A stretch of 64,000 nt of DNA from Stenotrophomonas maltophilia (GTDB taxonomy: Bacteria; Pseudomonadota; Gammaproteobacteria; Xanthomonadales; Xanthomonadaceae), in NCBI RefSeq assembly GCF_039555535.1, contig NZ_CP154630.1, positions 2,803,001 to 2,867,000 of the forward strand, written 5' to 3'. The notes under the pieces were generated by a model. That model worked only from the letters and a program-made list of their open reading frames with translations. It was not told the DNA's origin and did no database searches. The position numbers were made by a program, and so were the translations under genes. This document shows positions 20,201-27,629 of this stretch, in pieces (position 1 is the stretch's first letter; each line of letters begins with the position of its first letter).

Positions 20201-23200
20201 AGCTGCCCGGAACGGTGCCAGCCGGCAGCGTGCACACCAGTGGATTGGCGGCATTGCAGGTGTAGCCCCCCGCAGTGGTCACCGCGCCGAAGTCCAGGCC
20301 GGTACCCAGCGTATCGGTCAGGGTCACCACATCGGTGGTGCGCGAGTTGGTCACCACCGTAGTCAGGGTGTAGGTCAGGCGATCGCCCATCGAAACCGGA
20401 CCGGTGCTGTTCACCGACTTGGCATAGCTCACCCCCGGTGTCGCCACCGGGGTGGTGGTATCGCAGTTCACGCTGCACGACGGATTGTCGGTGCCGCTAC
20501 CAAGCACGGCATTGCGCACACTGCCGCTCGCCTGCGCATTGACGGTGGCGCCATAGGTAACACTGTAGGTACCCGGCACGGTGCCGGCCGGCAGCGTGCA
20601 CACCAGCGGATTGGCGGCGTTGCAGGTAAAGATGCCTGCGCTGCTCACGCCAGCGAAATCGAGGCCATTGCCCAGCGTATCGGTCAGGGTGACCACGGCA
20701 CTGGTGCGCGCGCGCGTCACGGTTGCAGTCAGGGTGTAGTCGATGCGGTCACCCACCCGTACCGGCCCACCTGTGGAGGCCTGCTTGGCATAGACCACCT
20801 GCGCTGCGGCCATCGGCGTGGTGGTATCGCACGCACCCACGCAGGACGGGTTGTCGGTGCCGCTGGGCACCACCGCGTTGCGCACCTGGCCACTGGCCTG
20901 CGCGTTGACCACGCCGGTGTACGAGAATGCATAGCTGCCCGGCACGGTCCCGGCCGGCAGCGTGCAGACCAGCGGGTTGCCTGGCGTGCAACTGAAGCTA
21001 CCCGCGCTGGTGACGCTGCCAAAGTCCAGGCCGGTGCCCAGCGTATCGGTCAGCGTGGTCACCGCCGTGGTGCGCGCGTCGGCCACCAGCACCGTCACGG
21101 TATAGGCAACACTGTCGCCGATGGCAACCGGACCGGCGGTGCCGCTGGCCTTGGACACCGAGATGCGCGGCGCCGCCACTGGCGTGGTGGTGGTGCAGTT
21201 GCTGCTGCAGGTGGGCGTATCGGTACCGGTGCCGGCCACGGTGTTGACCACCTGGCCACTGGCCTGCGCATTGACCGTGGCCGTGTAGCTCAGGCTGTAG
21301 GTGCCCGGCACCGTGCCTGCCGGCAGCGTGCACACCAGCGGGTTGGCCGCATTGCAGGTGAATGCACCGGGGCTGCTGACGCTGGCGAAATCCAGGCCGG
21401 TGCCCAGGGTGTCGGTGAAGGTCAGCACATCGCGGGTGTTGCCGTCGGCCACGGTGACATCCACCGTATAGTTCACGGTCGCACCCACCGCGACCGGGCC
21501 GGCGGTGTTCGAACGCTTGGCGTAGCCCACCCGTGTCACCGGCACGGTCACATCGCTGCGCGTGCAGTGGTCAACGTCGGTGCAGCTGCTGCCGGGTGCC
21601 GGCGGATTGCCGTTGTTGAAGGGATCGTAGCCGCCGCCCACGCTGGCATGGTTGGTCAGCACACCGGTAGCAGCCGCAGTGACCGTCACCGGCAACGTGA
21701 ACGCCGAGCTGGAGCCGGCGCTGCCGGCTGCAGCCAGCACCTGGCTGCTGGTGCAGGTGACGTCCTGGCCACTGGCCGTACAGCTCCAGCTGCCGCTCAC
21801 ATGGGCACCCGTCCAGTTCGGCACGATCCCGGCCGGCAGCTGGTCGCGCACGATGATCGCACCCACCGGCACATTCGGTGGATTACCGGTGGGCACATCA
21901 CTGGTATTGCTCACCGTCAGCGTGTACTGGGTGCCGGCCTGCCCGTAGTTCCAGATGCCACCGGTGGCGTTGTTGCCCTTGACCACCTTCAGCGAGGGAG
22001 CGGTGATGGTGATGCGGTGGTCTTCCACCTCGCCGTCATCGGCCACGCCGGTCGGGTTCTGGATCTGCGCGGCGATGGTGGAGTAGCGCAGCCGCACGTA
22101 GCTCGTGCCGGCGCTGACCGCGCTGGGTACCGTCCAGCTCAGGTTCGCCTGGCCTCCGCTGCAGGCGGCGGTCGTGCTGCGTTCGTTGAGATCGAAGGTG
22201 CCATTACGGTTGAAGTCGATCCAGCCGGCAACGCTGCCATTGCCCGCGCAGGCTACTGACTGGGTGATCAGCGTACCGGCCTGCATCACCGTCAACCGGT
22301 AGCTGGTTGGCCAGGCATCTTCTTCACGGCTCCCCACCTGCGGGAAGTTGTCATCGCCCAGTGCGTCCGCGCTGTAGCTGCTCTTCTGTTCGGTATCCGG
22401 GCCCAGGCTGCCGAGGAAATCAGTCAACGGTGGTGCCAGGCCACCCGGCGTATAACCGGCGGTATTGATGTTGAAGTTGCTGGCGCCCTGCGGAATGCCA
22501 TCGGAACGGAACTGCAGATCGTCCACCACGTGCATGGCATCGCCGTAGCTCTGCGGTGCGTCACCGAAGTCGGCATACGGCACCAGCAGGCCGATGGCGA
22601 TGGCGGTGGTGCCGCCGCCGCGCATCGAGAAGCCCATGTTCACCACCAGGTTGCCCGGCGCGTGTGCGGCATTGTCGAAACTGAGGAAGGTAACGGCCGC
22701 CGTGTTGTCGTCGTTGCCGGGACCGAAGCGGATCACCTGGTTGGCGCCGCTGGTCGACTTGTTCACCAGATAGGGCGTGGCATTGGCCAGGTTCTTGCGA
22801 ACCTCCACCACGTTCCAGGTGCCCTGCGCGCTGGCTTCGACGAACTCGCCGCTGTTGTTGATCGATTCGGCATCGGCCATCACCACGCCGCGCAGGCGGT
22901 AGGGCGCGCCCCCCAGGGTCGACGTGCAGGTGATGCTGAAACTGGAGGTGCCGCCCGCACGTGCGATGCCGGCAATCAGCTGGTTGCTGGTGCCAGTGCC
23001 GCCGATGTTGTACAGATCGTCAAGACTGTCACCGCCGAAGTTGCCAGGCCGATAGCTGCGCAGCACACCGGTCTCGGCGGTGTTCAGGCGGCAGTCCACG
23101 CGCAGGTTCACTCCCGCCGCCACAGGCATATCGATGGACGACGTCGCGCCGTCGTTGAGCGCGACGTTGTTCACGCCATTGGCACCGCCGCCCCAGGTCA

Positions 23201-23399
23201 ACCACAGCACGGTGTTGCGATACGGGCTGCTACCGCCGGTGGCATAGGCCGCAGCCCAGGCCAGCGAGGGTGCCAGCATTGCCAGCAACAGCAACAGGCC
23301 GGCTGCCATCCAGCGGCCGGGGTGCAGGTACTGCAGGTTTTTTCCGGGATGAACGCATCCACCGCCCGCGCGAATGCGCGACGTCGTCGACTGCCACAT
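17226..23399 (-). CDS. Giant exported DUF11-repeat protein with OmpA-like C-terminus
   Basis: 2057 residues. A signal sequence (WMAAGLLLLLAMLAPSLAWAA, starting near residue 30) suggests the true start may be the Met at about 31. Next come a CshA/GEVED-like N-terminal region (GDAPQSYGDAMHVVDD; GEVEDHRITI), one degenerate DUF11 module, six near-identical 122-residue DUF11 repeats each with CNAANPLVCTLPAGT, two further degenerate modules, an SdrD-B-like segment (FDDRDGDGW) and a C-terminal OmpA domain (VSLVGHTDVRGSHAYNQALG) that should hold it to peptidoglycan. It probably forms a long rod from the cell wall out through the partner barrel; an adhesin-like role is inference. Confidence 0.75.
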   Translation of the reverse strand: MWQSTTSRIRAGGGCVHPGKNLQYLHPGRWMAAGLLLLLAMLAPSLAWAAAYATGGSSPYRNTVLWLTWGGGANGVNNVALNDGATSSIDMPVAAGVNLRVDCRLNTAETGVLRSYRPGNFGGDSLDDLYNIGGTGTSNQLIAGIARAGGTSSFSITCTSTLGGAPYRLRGVVMADAESINNSGEFVEASAQGTWNVVEVRKNLANATPYLVNKSTSGANQVIRFGPGNDDNTAAVTFLSFDNAAHAPGNLVVNMGFSMRGGGTTAIAIGLLVPYADFGDAPQSYGDAMHVVDDLQFRSDGIPQGASNFNINTAGYTPGGLAPPLTDFLGSLGPDTEQKSSYSADALGDDNFPQVGSREEDAWPTSYRLTVMQAGTLITQSVACAGNGSVAGWIDFNRNGTFDLNERSTTAACSGGQANLSWTVPSAVSAGTSYVRLRYSTIAAQIQNPTGVADDGEVEDHRITITAPSLKVVKGNNATGGIWNYGQAGTQYTLTVSNTSDVPTGNPPNVPVGAIIVRDQLPAGIVPNWTGAHVSGSWSCTASGQDVTCTSSQVLAAAGSAGSSSAFTLPVTVTAAATGVLTNHASVGGGYDPFNNGNPPAPGSSCTDVDHCTRSDVTVPVTRVGYAKRSNTAGPVAVGATVNYTVDVTVADGNTRDVLTFTDTLGTGLDFASVSSPGAFTCNAANPLVCTLPAGTVPGTYSLSYTATVNAQASGQVVNTVAGTGTDTPTCSSNCTTTTPVAAPRISVSKASGTAGPVAIGDSVAYTVTVLVADARTTAVTTLTDTLGTGLDFGSVTSAGSFSCTPGNPLVCTLPAGTVPGSYAFSYTGVVNAQASGQVRNAVVPSGTDNPSCVGACDTTTPMAAAQVVYAKQASTGGPVRVGDRIDYTLTATVTRARTSAVVTLTDTLGNGLDFAGVSSAGIFTCNAANPLVCTLPAGTVPGTYSVTYGATVNAQASGSVRNAVLGSGTDNPSCSVNCDTTTPVATPGVSYAKSVNSTGPVSMGDRLTYTLTTVVTNSRTTDVVTLTDTLGTGLDFGAVTTAGGYTCNAANPLVCTLPAGTVPGSYSLTYTAVVNAQATGQVTNAVLGGGGDNPSCTANCGTSTPVTGSAIDYRKTSAAAGSVKVGDSIAYTLTAVVSNSRTTAVFTLTDTMGPGLDFGAVTASQGFSCNAANPLVCTLPAGTVPGTYTVDYTARVNARAKGSVSNAVLGSGTGVTTCTSNCGTTTPVLSAVVTYRKQSTTVTPVGVGDAVDYSVEVTVANSQTLDTLTLTDTLGTGLDLQSVTQPGPFTCNASNPLVCTLPAGTAPGTYALGYRALVNAQASGSVRNAVLGTGGDTPTCSGDCSTEHALAEPRVVLEKHSGPASGTEVRPGDRLRYTLVATVERAALRQPLQLVDTPDAGLSIESLPSGCVQQGPDIVCTVPTGTAIGRHEFAYQAVVNQEARTEVLNRLRGQYPDGSPPPDCTTCETRHKVVSDFALRITKTASPRRVKVGDLVRYQLVVENVGGSHWRNGVVVDTPPPGFSYVDGSMRVADDDGAFSLASSQVPLRIGAVDIAVGRSATITYLLRVGAGVRAGNHVNQAVATADDGTPLSNIATAEVAMDADPLLEDSLVFGTVFDDRDGDGWQDSAELSGVRVQGGFAAAAYVPGSTTLDRGDGPQPLADASAPLLHGVQIGVVHGRASTSDTAEAHQVVLRQRLRELSFSDDFVLESAQGHRLRMDAQGATRVERSGEAGKGLTAAEPSVRREIARVAEGYEVAYVIGNEGIQEQGIPGVRLATVEGLLVETDPFGRYHLADVHGGDARLGRNFIIKLDPATLPAGAELTTENPLLRRVTQGVPTRFSFGVRLPPSPQAAAERMEIALGEVLFAPDSSELQANYRPVLKKMAEVVDRYQGGDVVIAANGESQALAFARAAAVRDALQAEVAESARAGLAVQLRTDVRDPHSLLAGVDAGGALLGNVLFDTDKATVRDEFKPLLAAIAARLEKLGGGQVSLVGHTDVRGSHAYNQALGLRRANAVFEALRSQLSPAVQQRLRVRNEGSAATRAAARQQEARP
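19330..21525 (-). repeat. Six tandem 366-bp repeats inside the DUF11 gene
   Basis: The marker CGGCAGCGT(A/G) on the plus strand falls at 19491, 19857, 20223, 20589, 20955 and 21321, exactly 366 bases apart each time, so six copies have the same length with no insertions or deletions. Sequence identity between copies is high but not complete. Unit edges are approximate. Confidence 0.85.
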
Positions 23400-23582
23400 G
23401 TTGATTTCCCCGCTCAGCCCTCAGACGGGCCGAAGTTCAATGGGTGACCTGGGACGAAATCCCGGCACCGGCGACGCACGCAACTACGTGTTCTGCCGAC
23501 TCCGTGGCACCTGCCTTCGTCCCTGCACCCGGATGGTTGGGCACACATATCTGTGACCAAGTTAACACATTTCGCACAAATG

Positions 23583-23598
23583 TGTGACCTTCATCACA
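23583..23598. promoter_or_regulatory. Perfect CRP/Clp-type binding site upstream of the DUF11 operon
   Basis: TGTGA-CCTTCA-TCACA matches the CRP consensus at all ten defined positions; in Xanthomonadaceae the CRP homologue Clp uses the same site. It lies about 185 bases before the DUF11 start, and the other side is the 3' end of a tetR gene, so the surface operon is the likely target. An overlapping inverted repeat ACACATTT-N5-AAATGTGT lies at 23565-23585. The rest of 23400-23770 holds no gene that I can support. Confidence 0.75.
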
Positions 23599-23770
23599 TT
23601 AATATTTGCCAACTCTGGCGCCAATCGCCTGGCCACAGTTGTAGCAACACGGCCCCGGCGGCCCGTGCACGATTCCGGCAGCTGCAGCGCCCTTTCCGGC
23701 AAGTTGCCATGCGAATTCGGCGCACAGTGGGGCCAGCGACAAGGTGGCGCGCGCTGCGCGCCATCGGGAA

Positions 23771-24337
23771 TCAGCCCTTCATCGCCCCATGCCGGAACGA
23801 GGCCAACAGCGTGGATGCGGCCATTGCCGGGGCCAGACGGCCGCGCGCAAGCGACCAGGTGATGCCGTAGAAGCAGGTCCAGTAGAAGTCGGCCAACCAC
23901 ACCGCGGTGAACTCGACATTGAACTCACCCGCTCGCTGGCCGCGCAGGAAAAACGCCTCGAAACGTTCACCGATCGGGGCCCAGCGCTCCGGCAGCAGAT
24001 GCAGGTCACCCTGGCGCTGCTGCTCTTCCATCATCCGCGCGAACACCAGCGTCACCAGCTCCCAGTCGGCCAGCAGTGCCGCCGTGACCTGCTCCAGCAC
24101 CTGCTGCGCATCCACGTTGCCATCGAACGAGCTTGCCGCTGCTTCCAGGCGTTCGAATCCCGCCGCGAACAAGGCCTCGTCAATCGCCTCCCGCGTTGGC
24201 GCGAACCGGTACAGGGTCGCGCGACTGATGCCTGCCCCGCGCGCCAGTTCGCTGAGCGTGCAACGAGGATGGCTGACCAGGGTGGCAGCAAGGGCGTGGT
24301 GCAGGTCGCGGCGTGTGCGGGCAGCGGCAGGTCGCAT
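23771..24337 (-). CDS. TetR/AcrR-family regulator
   Basis: 188 residues. N-terminal helix-turn-helix: CTLSELARGAGISRATLYRFAPTREAIDEALF (about 27-58); the rest is helical ligand-binding domain with aromatic residues (WLADFYWTCFYGITWSL). It is divergent from the universal-stress gene, and the gap holds a perfect palindrome plus extra half sites, probably its own operator. The ligand is unknown. Confidence 0.8.
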   Translation of the reverse strand: MRPAAARTRRDLHHALAATLVSHPRCTLSELARGAGISRATLYRFAPTREAIDEALFAAGFERLEAAASSFDGNVDAQQVLEQVTAALLADWELVTLVFARMMEEQQRQGDLHLLPERWAPIGERFEAFFLRGQRAGEFNVEFTAVWLADFYWTCFYGITWSLARGRLAPAMAASTLLASFRHGAMKG

Positions 24338-24373
24338 GGAGGGGCCTGGATGCGGGGTCCGGTCACGCTAGCA

Positions 24374-24420
24374 TGAATCATCAATTAATAAACTGAATCA
24401 TATTTGATTCACTCGAATCA
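24374..24420. promoter_or_regulatory. Palindrome and half-site cluster between tetR and the stress gene
   Basis: TGAATCA-TATT-TGATTCA (24394-24411) is a perfect inverted repeat. A further TGAATCA lies at 24374 and GAATCA at 24415, so half-sites recur about every 20 bases, two helical turns. This is a likely operator of the divergent TetR regulator. Confidence 0.65.
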
Positions 24421-24507
24421 CGGATGCGCTACAACAGACCTGCGTCCGGTGCACCCGGGTCGGCGCACGGCAGGGAACGCGTCACAGGCATCGAAGGAGA
24501 CAACGCC

Positions 24508-25338
24508 ATGCTGCATCCGCTACGCGACATCGCCGTTCTGTTCGACGCCAGCGATACCGGGGACCGCGTACTGAACATTGCCGCGCACCTGGCGCAGGCG
24601 CAGCAGGCGCATCTGGTCGCGGTATCAACCGCCCAGCATCCCACCGACATCGCCAACGGTTTCGCGCGTGGCGCGGGCATCGCCGCCGCACTCGACCATG
24701 AAGCCCGCGCTGACGCCGCCTGCACCGCGCAGTTGATGCAGAACCTGCGCGACGCCGCCGAACCGCTGCAGATCAGCACCGAACTGCGCATCGTCTCGGA
24801 CTATCTGGGCGGCGCCGATCTGGCCCTGCAGTCGCTGTACTGCGACCTGATCGTCGCCGGCTATCCGCATACGCCCGGCGCTCCTTCCGGCTGGCATCCG
24901 CTGGGCACACTCCGCCAGACCGGGGTGCCGATGCTGCTGGTGCCGCCGCACTGGAAGGGCGAGCAGGTCGGCCGGCGTATCGTGGTGGCCTGGAATGCCA
25001 GCAAACAGGCCCGTCGTGCCGTGGCAGATGCCCTGCCTCTGCTGGCCCGGGCGCAGGCCGTGCACCTGCTGATGGTCGACACGCCCAAGGCTGAAGCCGC
25101 ACCCGGCGCCGAAATGGCCCAGCATCTGGCGCGGCACGGTGTCGAGGTCGAAATCCAGGCGATCAGCTCCAGCCAGGGCGGCGTTGCCGCCACCATCCGC
25201 CAGCATGTGCTCGATGCCGGAGCCGATCTACTGGTGTTGGGGCCGTACAGCCGCAGCCGCGTGGTCGAACGCGTGCTCGGCGGCGTCACCGAGGATCTGC
25301 TGGCCAAAGTTCCGGCGCCGCTGTTCGTATCGCACTAG
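24508..25338 (+). CDS. Tandem universal stress protein (UspA family)
   Basis: 276 residues. Two Usp folds: the first starts DIAVLFDASDTGDRVLNIAAHLA, the second IVVAWNASKQARRAVADALPLL with the C-terminal LLVLGPYSRSRVVERVLGGVTEDLLAKVPAPLFV. The glycine spacing of the nucleotide-binding motif in the second half is only partly kept. GAAGGAG lies nine bases before the chosen ATG; an upstream in-frame ATG lacks a ribosome site. Its last 53 bases overlap the convergent AraC gene. Confidence 0.82.
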   Translation: MLHPLRDIAVLFDASDTGDRVLNIAAHLAQAQQAHLVAVSTAQHPTDIANGFARGAGIAAALDHEARADAACTAQLMQNLRDAAEPLQISTELRIVSDYLGGADLALQSLYCDLIVAGYPHTPGAPSGWHPLGTLRQTGVPMLLVPPHWKGEQVGRRIVVAWNASKQARRAVADALPLLARAQAVHLLMVDTPKAEAAPGAEMAQHLARHGVEVEIQAISSSQGGVAATIRQHVLDAGADLLVLGPYSRSRVVERVLGGVTEDLLAKVPAPLFVSH

Positions 25339-26179
25339 CGCCACCCTGGCCGGCGCGGCGGTAGCCGGTCAGCGACTGGCCGGTATGCCGCCGGAAGTAG
25401 CGGCACAGGTAGGACGCATCCTCGAAGCACAGGCGTTCGGCGATGCGTCCGATCGACAGTTCGCTGTAGCTCAGCAGTGCCTTGATCTCCAGCACCACCT
25501 GGCGGTCGATCAACGCCTTCGGCGTTTCATCGAAGCATTCCCGGGTCAACTGCGAGAGATAGAACGGGGTAATGCACAGCGCCTCGGCGTAGGACTGCAC
25601 GTCACGCTGGCGCATGCTGCGCCGGCCGACCAGCTCCCAGAAGTTCCAGGCCAGGCGCTCGCGCCGGCCAACCTGCGGCGCGGCCTCGTAGCGTGCCGGG
25701 AGCAGCGTGGCGAACTTCAGGAAAAAGGTCTGCAGCAGATTGCGCAGCATCACGTGCCGATGGCGGCCACCGTTGTGCTGGGCATCCATCAACTGCTGAA
25801 GCCAACCCTGCAGCAGCGGCACCTCCAGCGGTGACGGTACGCAATGGGGATGCTCGTGCAGGAACTTGAACAATGCATTGGGCAGCACATAGGCGACCTC
25901 CGAGGCCAACGCCTTCGGCATCAGGCAGACCACCGCCAGGAAACCGCGCGAACGCTGCCGCAGCAGCGCCAGCGTATCCTCGGCCAGCACCAGCACGTCG
26001 TGCCGCTGCACCGCCACCTCGCGGAAGTTCAGTGCGAAACGCGCACGCCCGGACACGCACACCAGCACCGCCAGATACGTATGCCCGAACGACAGTGGAA
26101 CACCCAAGCCTTCAGCCAACGTGCTGACCTCCAGGCGCATGGATTCGTCCTGTTCCAGAAGCTGGGGGATTCGATCCAT
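25286..26179 (-). CDS. AraC-family transcriptional regulator
   Basis: About 297 residues from ATG 26179 (an in-frame ATG at 26212 adds 11). The C-terminal region has the AraC double helix-turn-helix: VQSYAEALCITPFYLSQLTRECF and IGRIAERLCFEDASYLCRYFRRHTGQSLTGYRR. The N-terminal half is a cupin-type sensor (YLAVLVCVSGRARFALNFREV). A 25-residue tail follows the DNA-binding domain; its codons overlap the end of the stress gene. No target is evident. Confidence 0.8.
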   Translation of the reverse strand: MDRIPQLLEQDESMRLEVSTLAEGLGVPLSFGHTYLAVLVCVSGRARFALNFREVAVQRHDVLVLAEDTLALLRQRSRGFLAVVCLMPKALASEVAYVLPNALFKFLHEHPHCVPSPLEVPLLQGWLQQLMDAQHNGGRHRHVMLRNLLQTFFLKFATLLPARYEAAPQVGRRERLAWNFWELVGRRSMRQRDVQSYAEALCITPFYLSQLTRECFDETPKALIDRQVVLEIKALLSYSELSIGRIAERLCFEDASYLCRYFRRHTGQSLTGYRRAGQGGASAIRTAAPELWPADPR

Positions 26180-26296
26180 GGGCCGATCCGGCTGGATTCC
26201 GGGGCCCAGCATATCGGGCCCGATGCCAGACTTGTGAAAAGTACCGAAATGATCAAGATGCCGCCCCCACCCGCAGTAGCCGACGCTGGGGGTGGA

Positions 26297-26761
26297 TCAG
26301 CCCCCGCTGCGCTGCATGAACAGCAGCTCCGGCGTTGAAGCGTCTTCCACCGGCTGGAAGCCGAGATCACGGTAGAGGGCCACCGCCGCGACGTTGTCAC
26401 GATAGACACGCAGGGTCAGGCGCTGCACCCCCGGCGACCGGAGGGCCTCGGCACCCAACAACTGCATCAGCACCCGCCCCAGGCCGCGCCCACGCGCCTG
26501 CGGCGAGACAATGATGCGGCCCAGGTGGGCAGTGCCGGGCGCGGTCCACCAGTACTGGCCGAACCCCATGCACGCACCCTCCCCGTCCAACAGCACCCAA
26601 CCCGGGCGCTCGGCCAGTTCAAGAGCCTGTGCGAATGCCTCAGGCAGCAGAGGAAACGCAACGCCCGGGCCAGCCCAGCGTTGCGTCGCTGCAACCGAAT
26701 CGAGCCAGCCAGCGATACGCGGGTAATGCCGAGGTTGAACCGGTTGCAACTGTGCGGGCAT
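26297..26761 (-). CDS. GNAT-family N-acetyltransferase
   Basis: 154 residues. Acetyl-CoA motif VSPQARGRGLGRVLMQLL (Q/R-x-x-G-x-G/A) about residues 85-102, then the C-terminal strand-helix LTLRVYRDNVAAVALYRDLGF typical of Rim-like GNATs. Substrate unknown. The start at 26761 gives a full domain; the 31 codons of a longer version have no family features. Confidence 0.78.
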   Translation of the reverse strand: MPAQLQPVQPRHYPRIAGWLDSVAATQRWAGPGVAFPLLPEAFAQALELAERPGWVLLDGEGACMGFGQYWWTAPGTAHLGRIIVSPQARGRGLGRVLMQLLGAEALRSPGVQRLTLRVYRDNVAAVALYRDLGFQPVEDASTPELLFMQRSGG

Positions 26762-26881
26762 ATGGAAGCCTGTGTGGTCTGGTCCACTGATTGTGAGCGG
26801 CCCGCCCGGCGCCGTCACGCTGCGCGGCAGCCATTGAATGTTGTCCTGCGACAATGCCCTTGCACCATCACAGTCGCAGCT

Positions 26882-27307
26882 TCAGCCCTGCAGGTAGGCA
26901 GGGCCGTCCCAGCCATCAAGGTACCTCGGCAACTCATCGCGAACCTCAACTACGCGTTGCCGGTAGTAGAGATGCATTGTGGGCGCCATGGCAACGTCCA
27001 GCCATCCGCCGCCAGCGCGGGCGAGCATGGCGTTGGGAACGACACGCATGCACAGACGGTTCGTGCCGAACACAACCTCGCCGCACGTAGCACAGAAGGT
27101 CTTCTTCAGCTGCTTGTGGGGATGGCTGAAGCTTCGCGCATCGAAGGAGGCCATCTGAACCGACGAAGCCTCCCATGCCGTCGCGGAGAACACGGTGACA
27201 CCGTAGAAGTCCCTGCACGATGAACAGTGGCAGTTGGCGCGTGCGACCGGCTCTCCACCCAGCTCAATGGCGACGTTCCCGCACAGGCACGCTACTCGTA
27301 TCGACAT
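26882..27307 (-). CDS. GFA/CENP-V-family zinc-binding protein
   Basis: 141 residues from ATG 27307. Zinc ligands in the family arrangement: CLCGNVAIEL, CHCSSCR and FCATCGEVVFG. Members include glutathione-dependent formaldehyde-activating enzyme but many have other roles. TGGCAGTAGAAT lies about 35 bases upstream and may be its -10 region. This is the last intact core gene before the accessory DNA. Confidence 0.8.
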   Translation of the reverse strand: MSIRVACLCGNVAIELGGEPVARANCHCSSCRDFYGVTVFSATAWEASSVQMASFDARSFSHPHKQLKKTFCATCGEVVFGTNRLCMRVVPNAMLARAGGGWLDVAMAPTMHLYYRQRVVEVRDELPRYLDGWDGPAYLQG

Positions 27308-27449
27308 GATGACCCGAAAGAGAGGGGCACGCGCGGATTCTACTGCCATATCTGGAACACATGCCGACTGCCCCAGCAGAAAATTCAATCGGCCTCACCC
27401 ACAGACGCAAAGTGTCGTCCATCGACTTCAGGGTCTTCGGGCGCCTCCT

Positions 27450-27560
27450 CCCGATACCCTTTCCCTTCAGGGCCAGCAGGGTATCCAGCATGTCGTACCG
27501 CACGACGATGGTGTTGATGGCGCGCTCGCCGATGTTGCCCACCTTCTTCACCCGGAGCAA
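27450..27560 (-). pseudogene. Fragment of a phage tail-type protein
   Basis: The minus-strand stretch encoding VKKVGNIGERAINTIVV and YDMLDTLLALKGKGI is clearly related to 31,480-31,620 (VKKVGSIGERGISTNIV, YDTLDTLVALKGKGI) in the island. Only this short block is left; no start or end survives. It shows phage DNA already left of the main island. Confidence 0.6.
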
Positions 27561-27590
27561 AGTGACGGCAGCGAACTTAACGCGGGGTGT

Positions 27591-27623
27591 AAAAGAGAAG
27601 GGCCCATCGGAGAGCGGGCCCTT
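27591..27623 (-). terminator. Rho-independent terminator after the poly-Pro lipoprotein gene
   Basis: AAGGGCCC-N10-GGGCCCTT is a perfect 8-bp stem. On the minus strand it is followed by CTCTTTT, and it lies seven bases beyond the stop of the lipoprotein gene. Confidence 0.8.
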
Positions 27624-27629
27624 CCTTGT

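Noticed and set aside
19330..21525. CRISPR-like regular repeats
   Set aside because: The 366-bp units are coding, directly adjacent and without spacers.
19542..22259. Long plus-strand open frame (905 codons) opposite the DUF11 gene
   Set aside because: It is the mirror of the repeat gene; it is Gly/His/Arg-rich with no signal, domain or ribosome site, and stays open only because of the high GC content.
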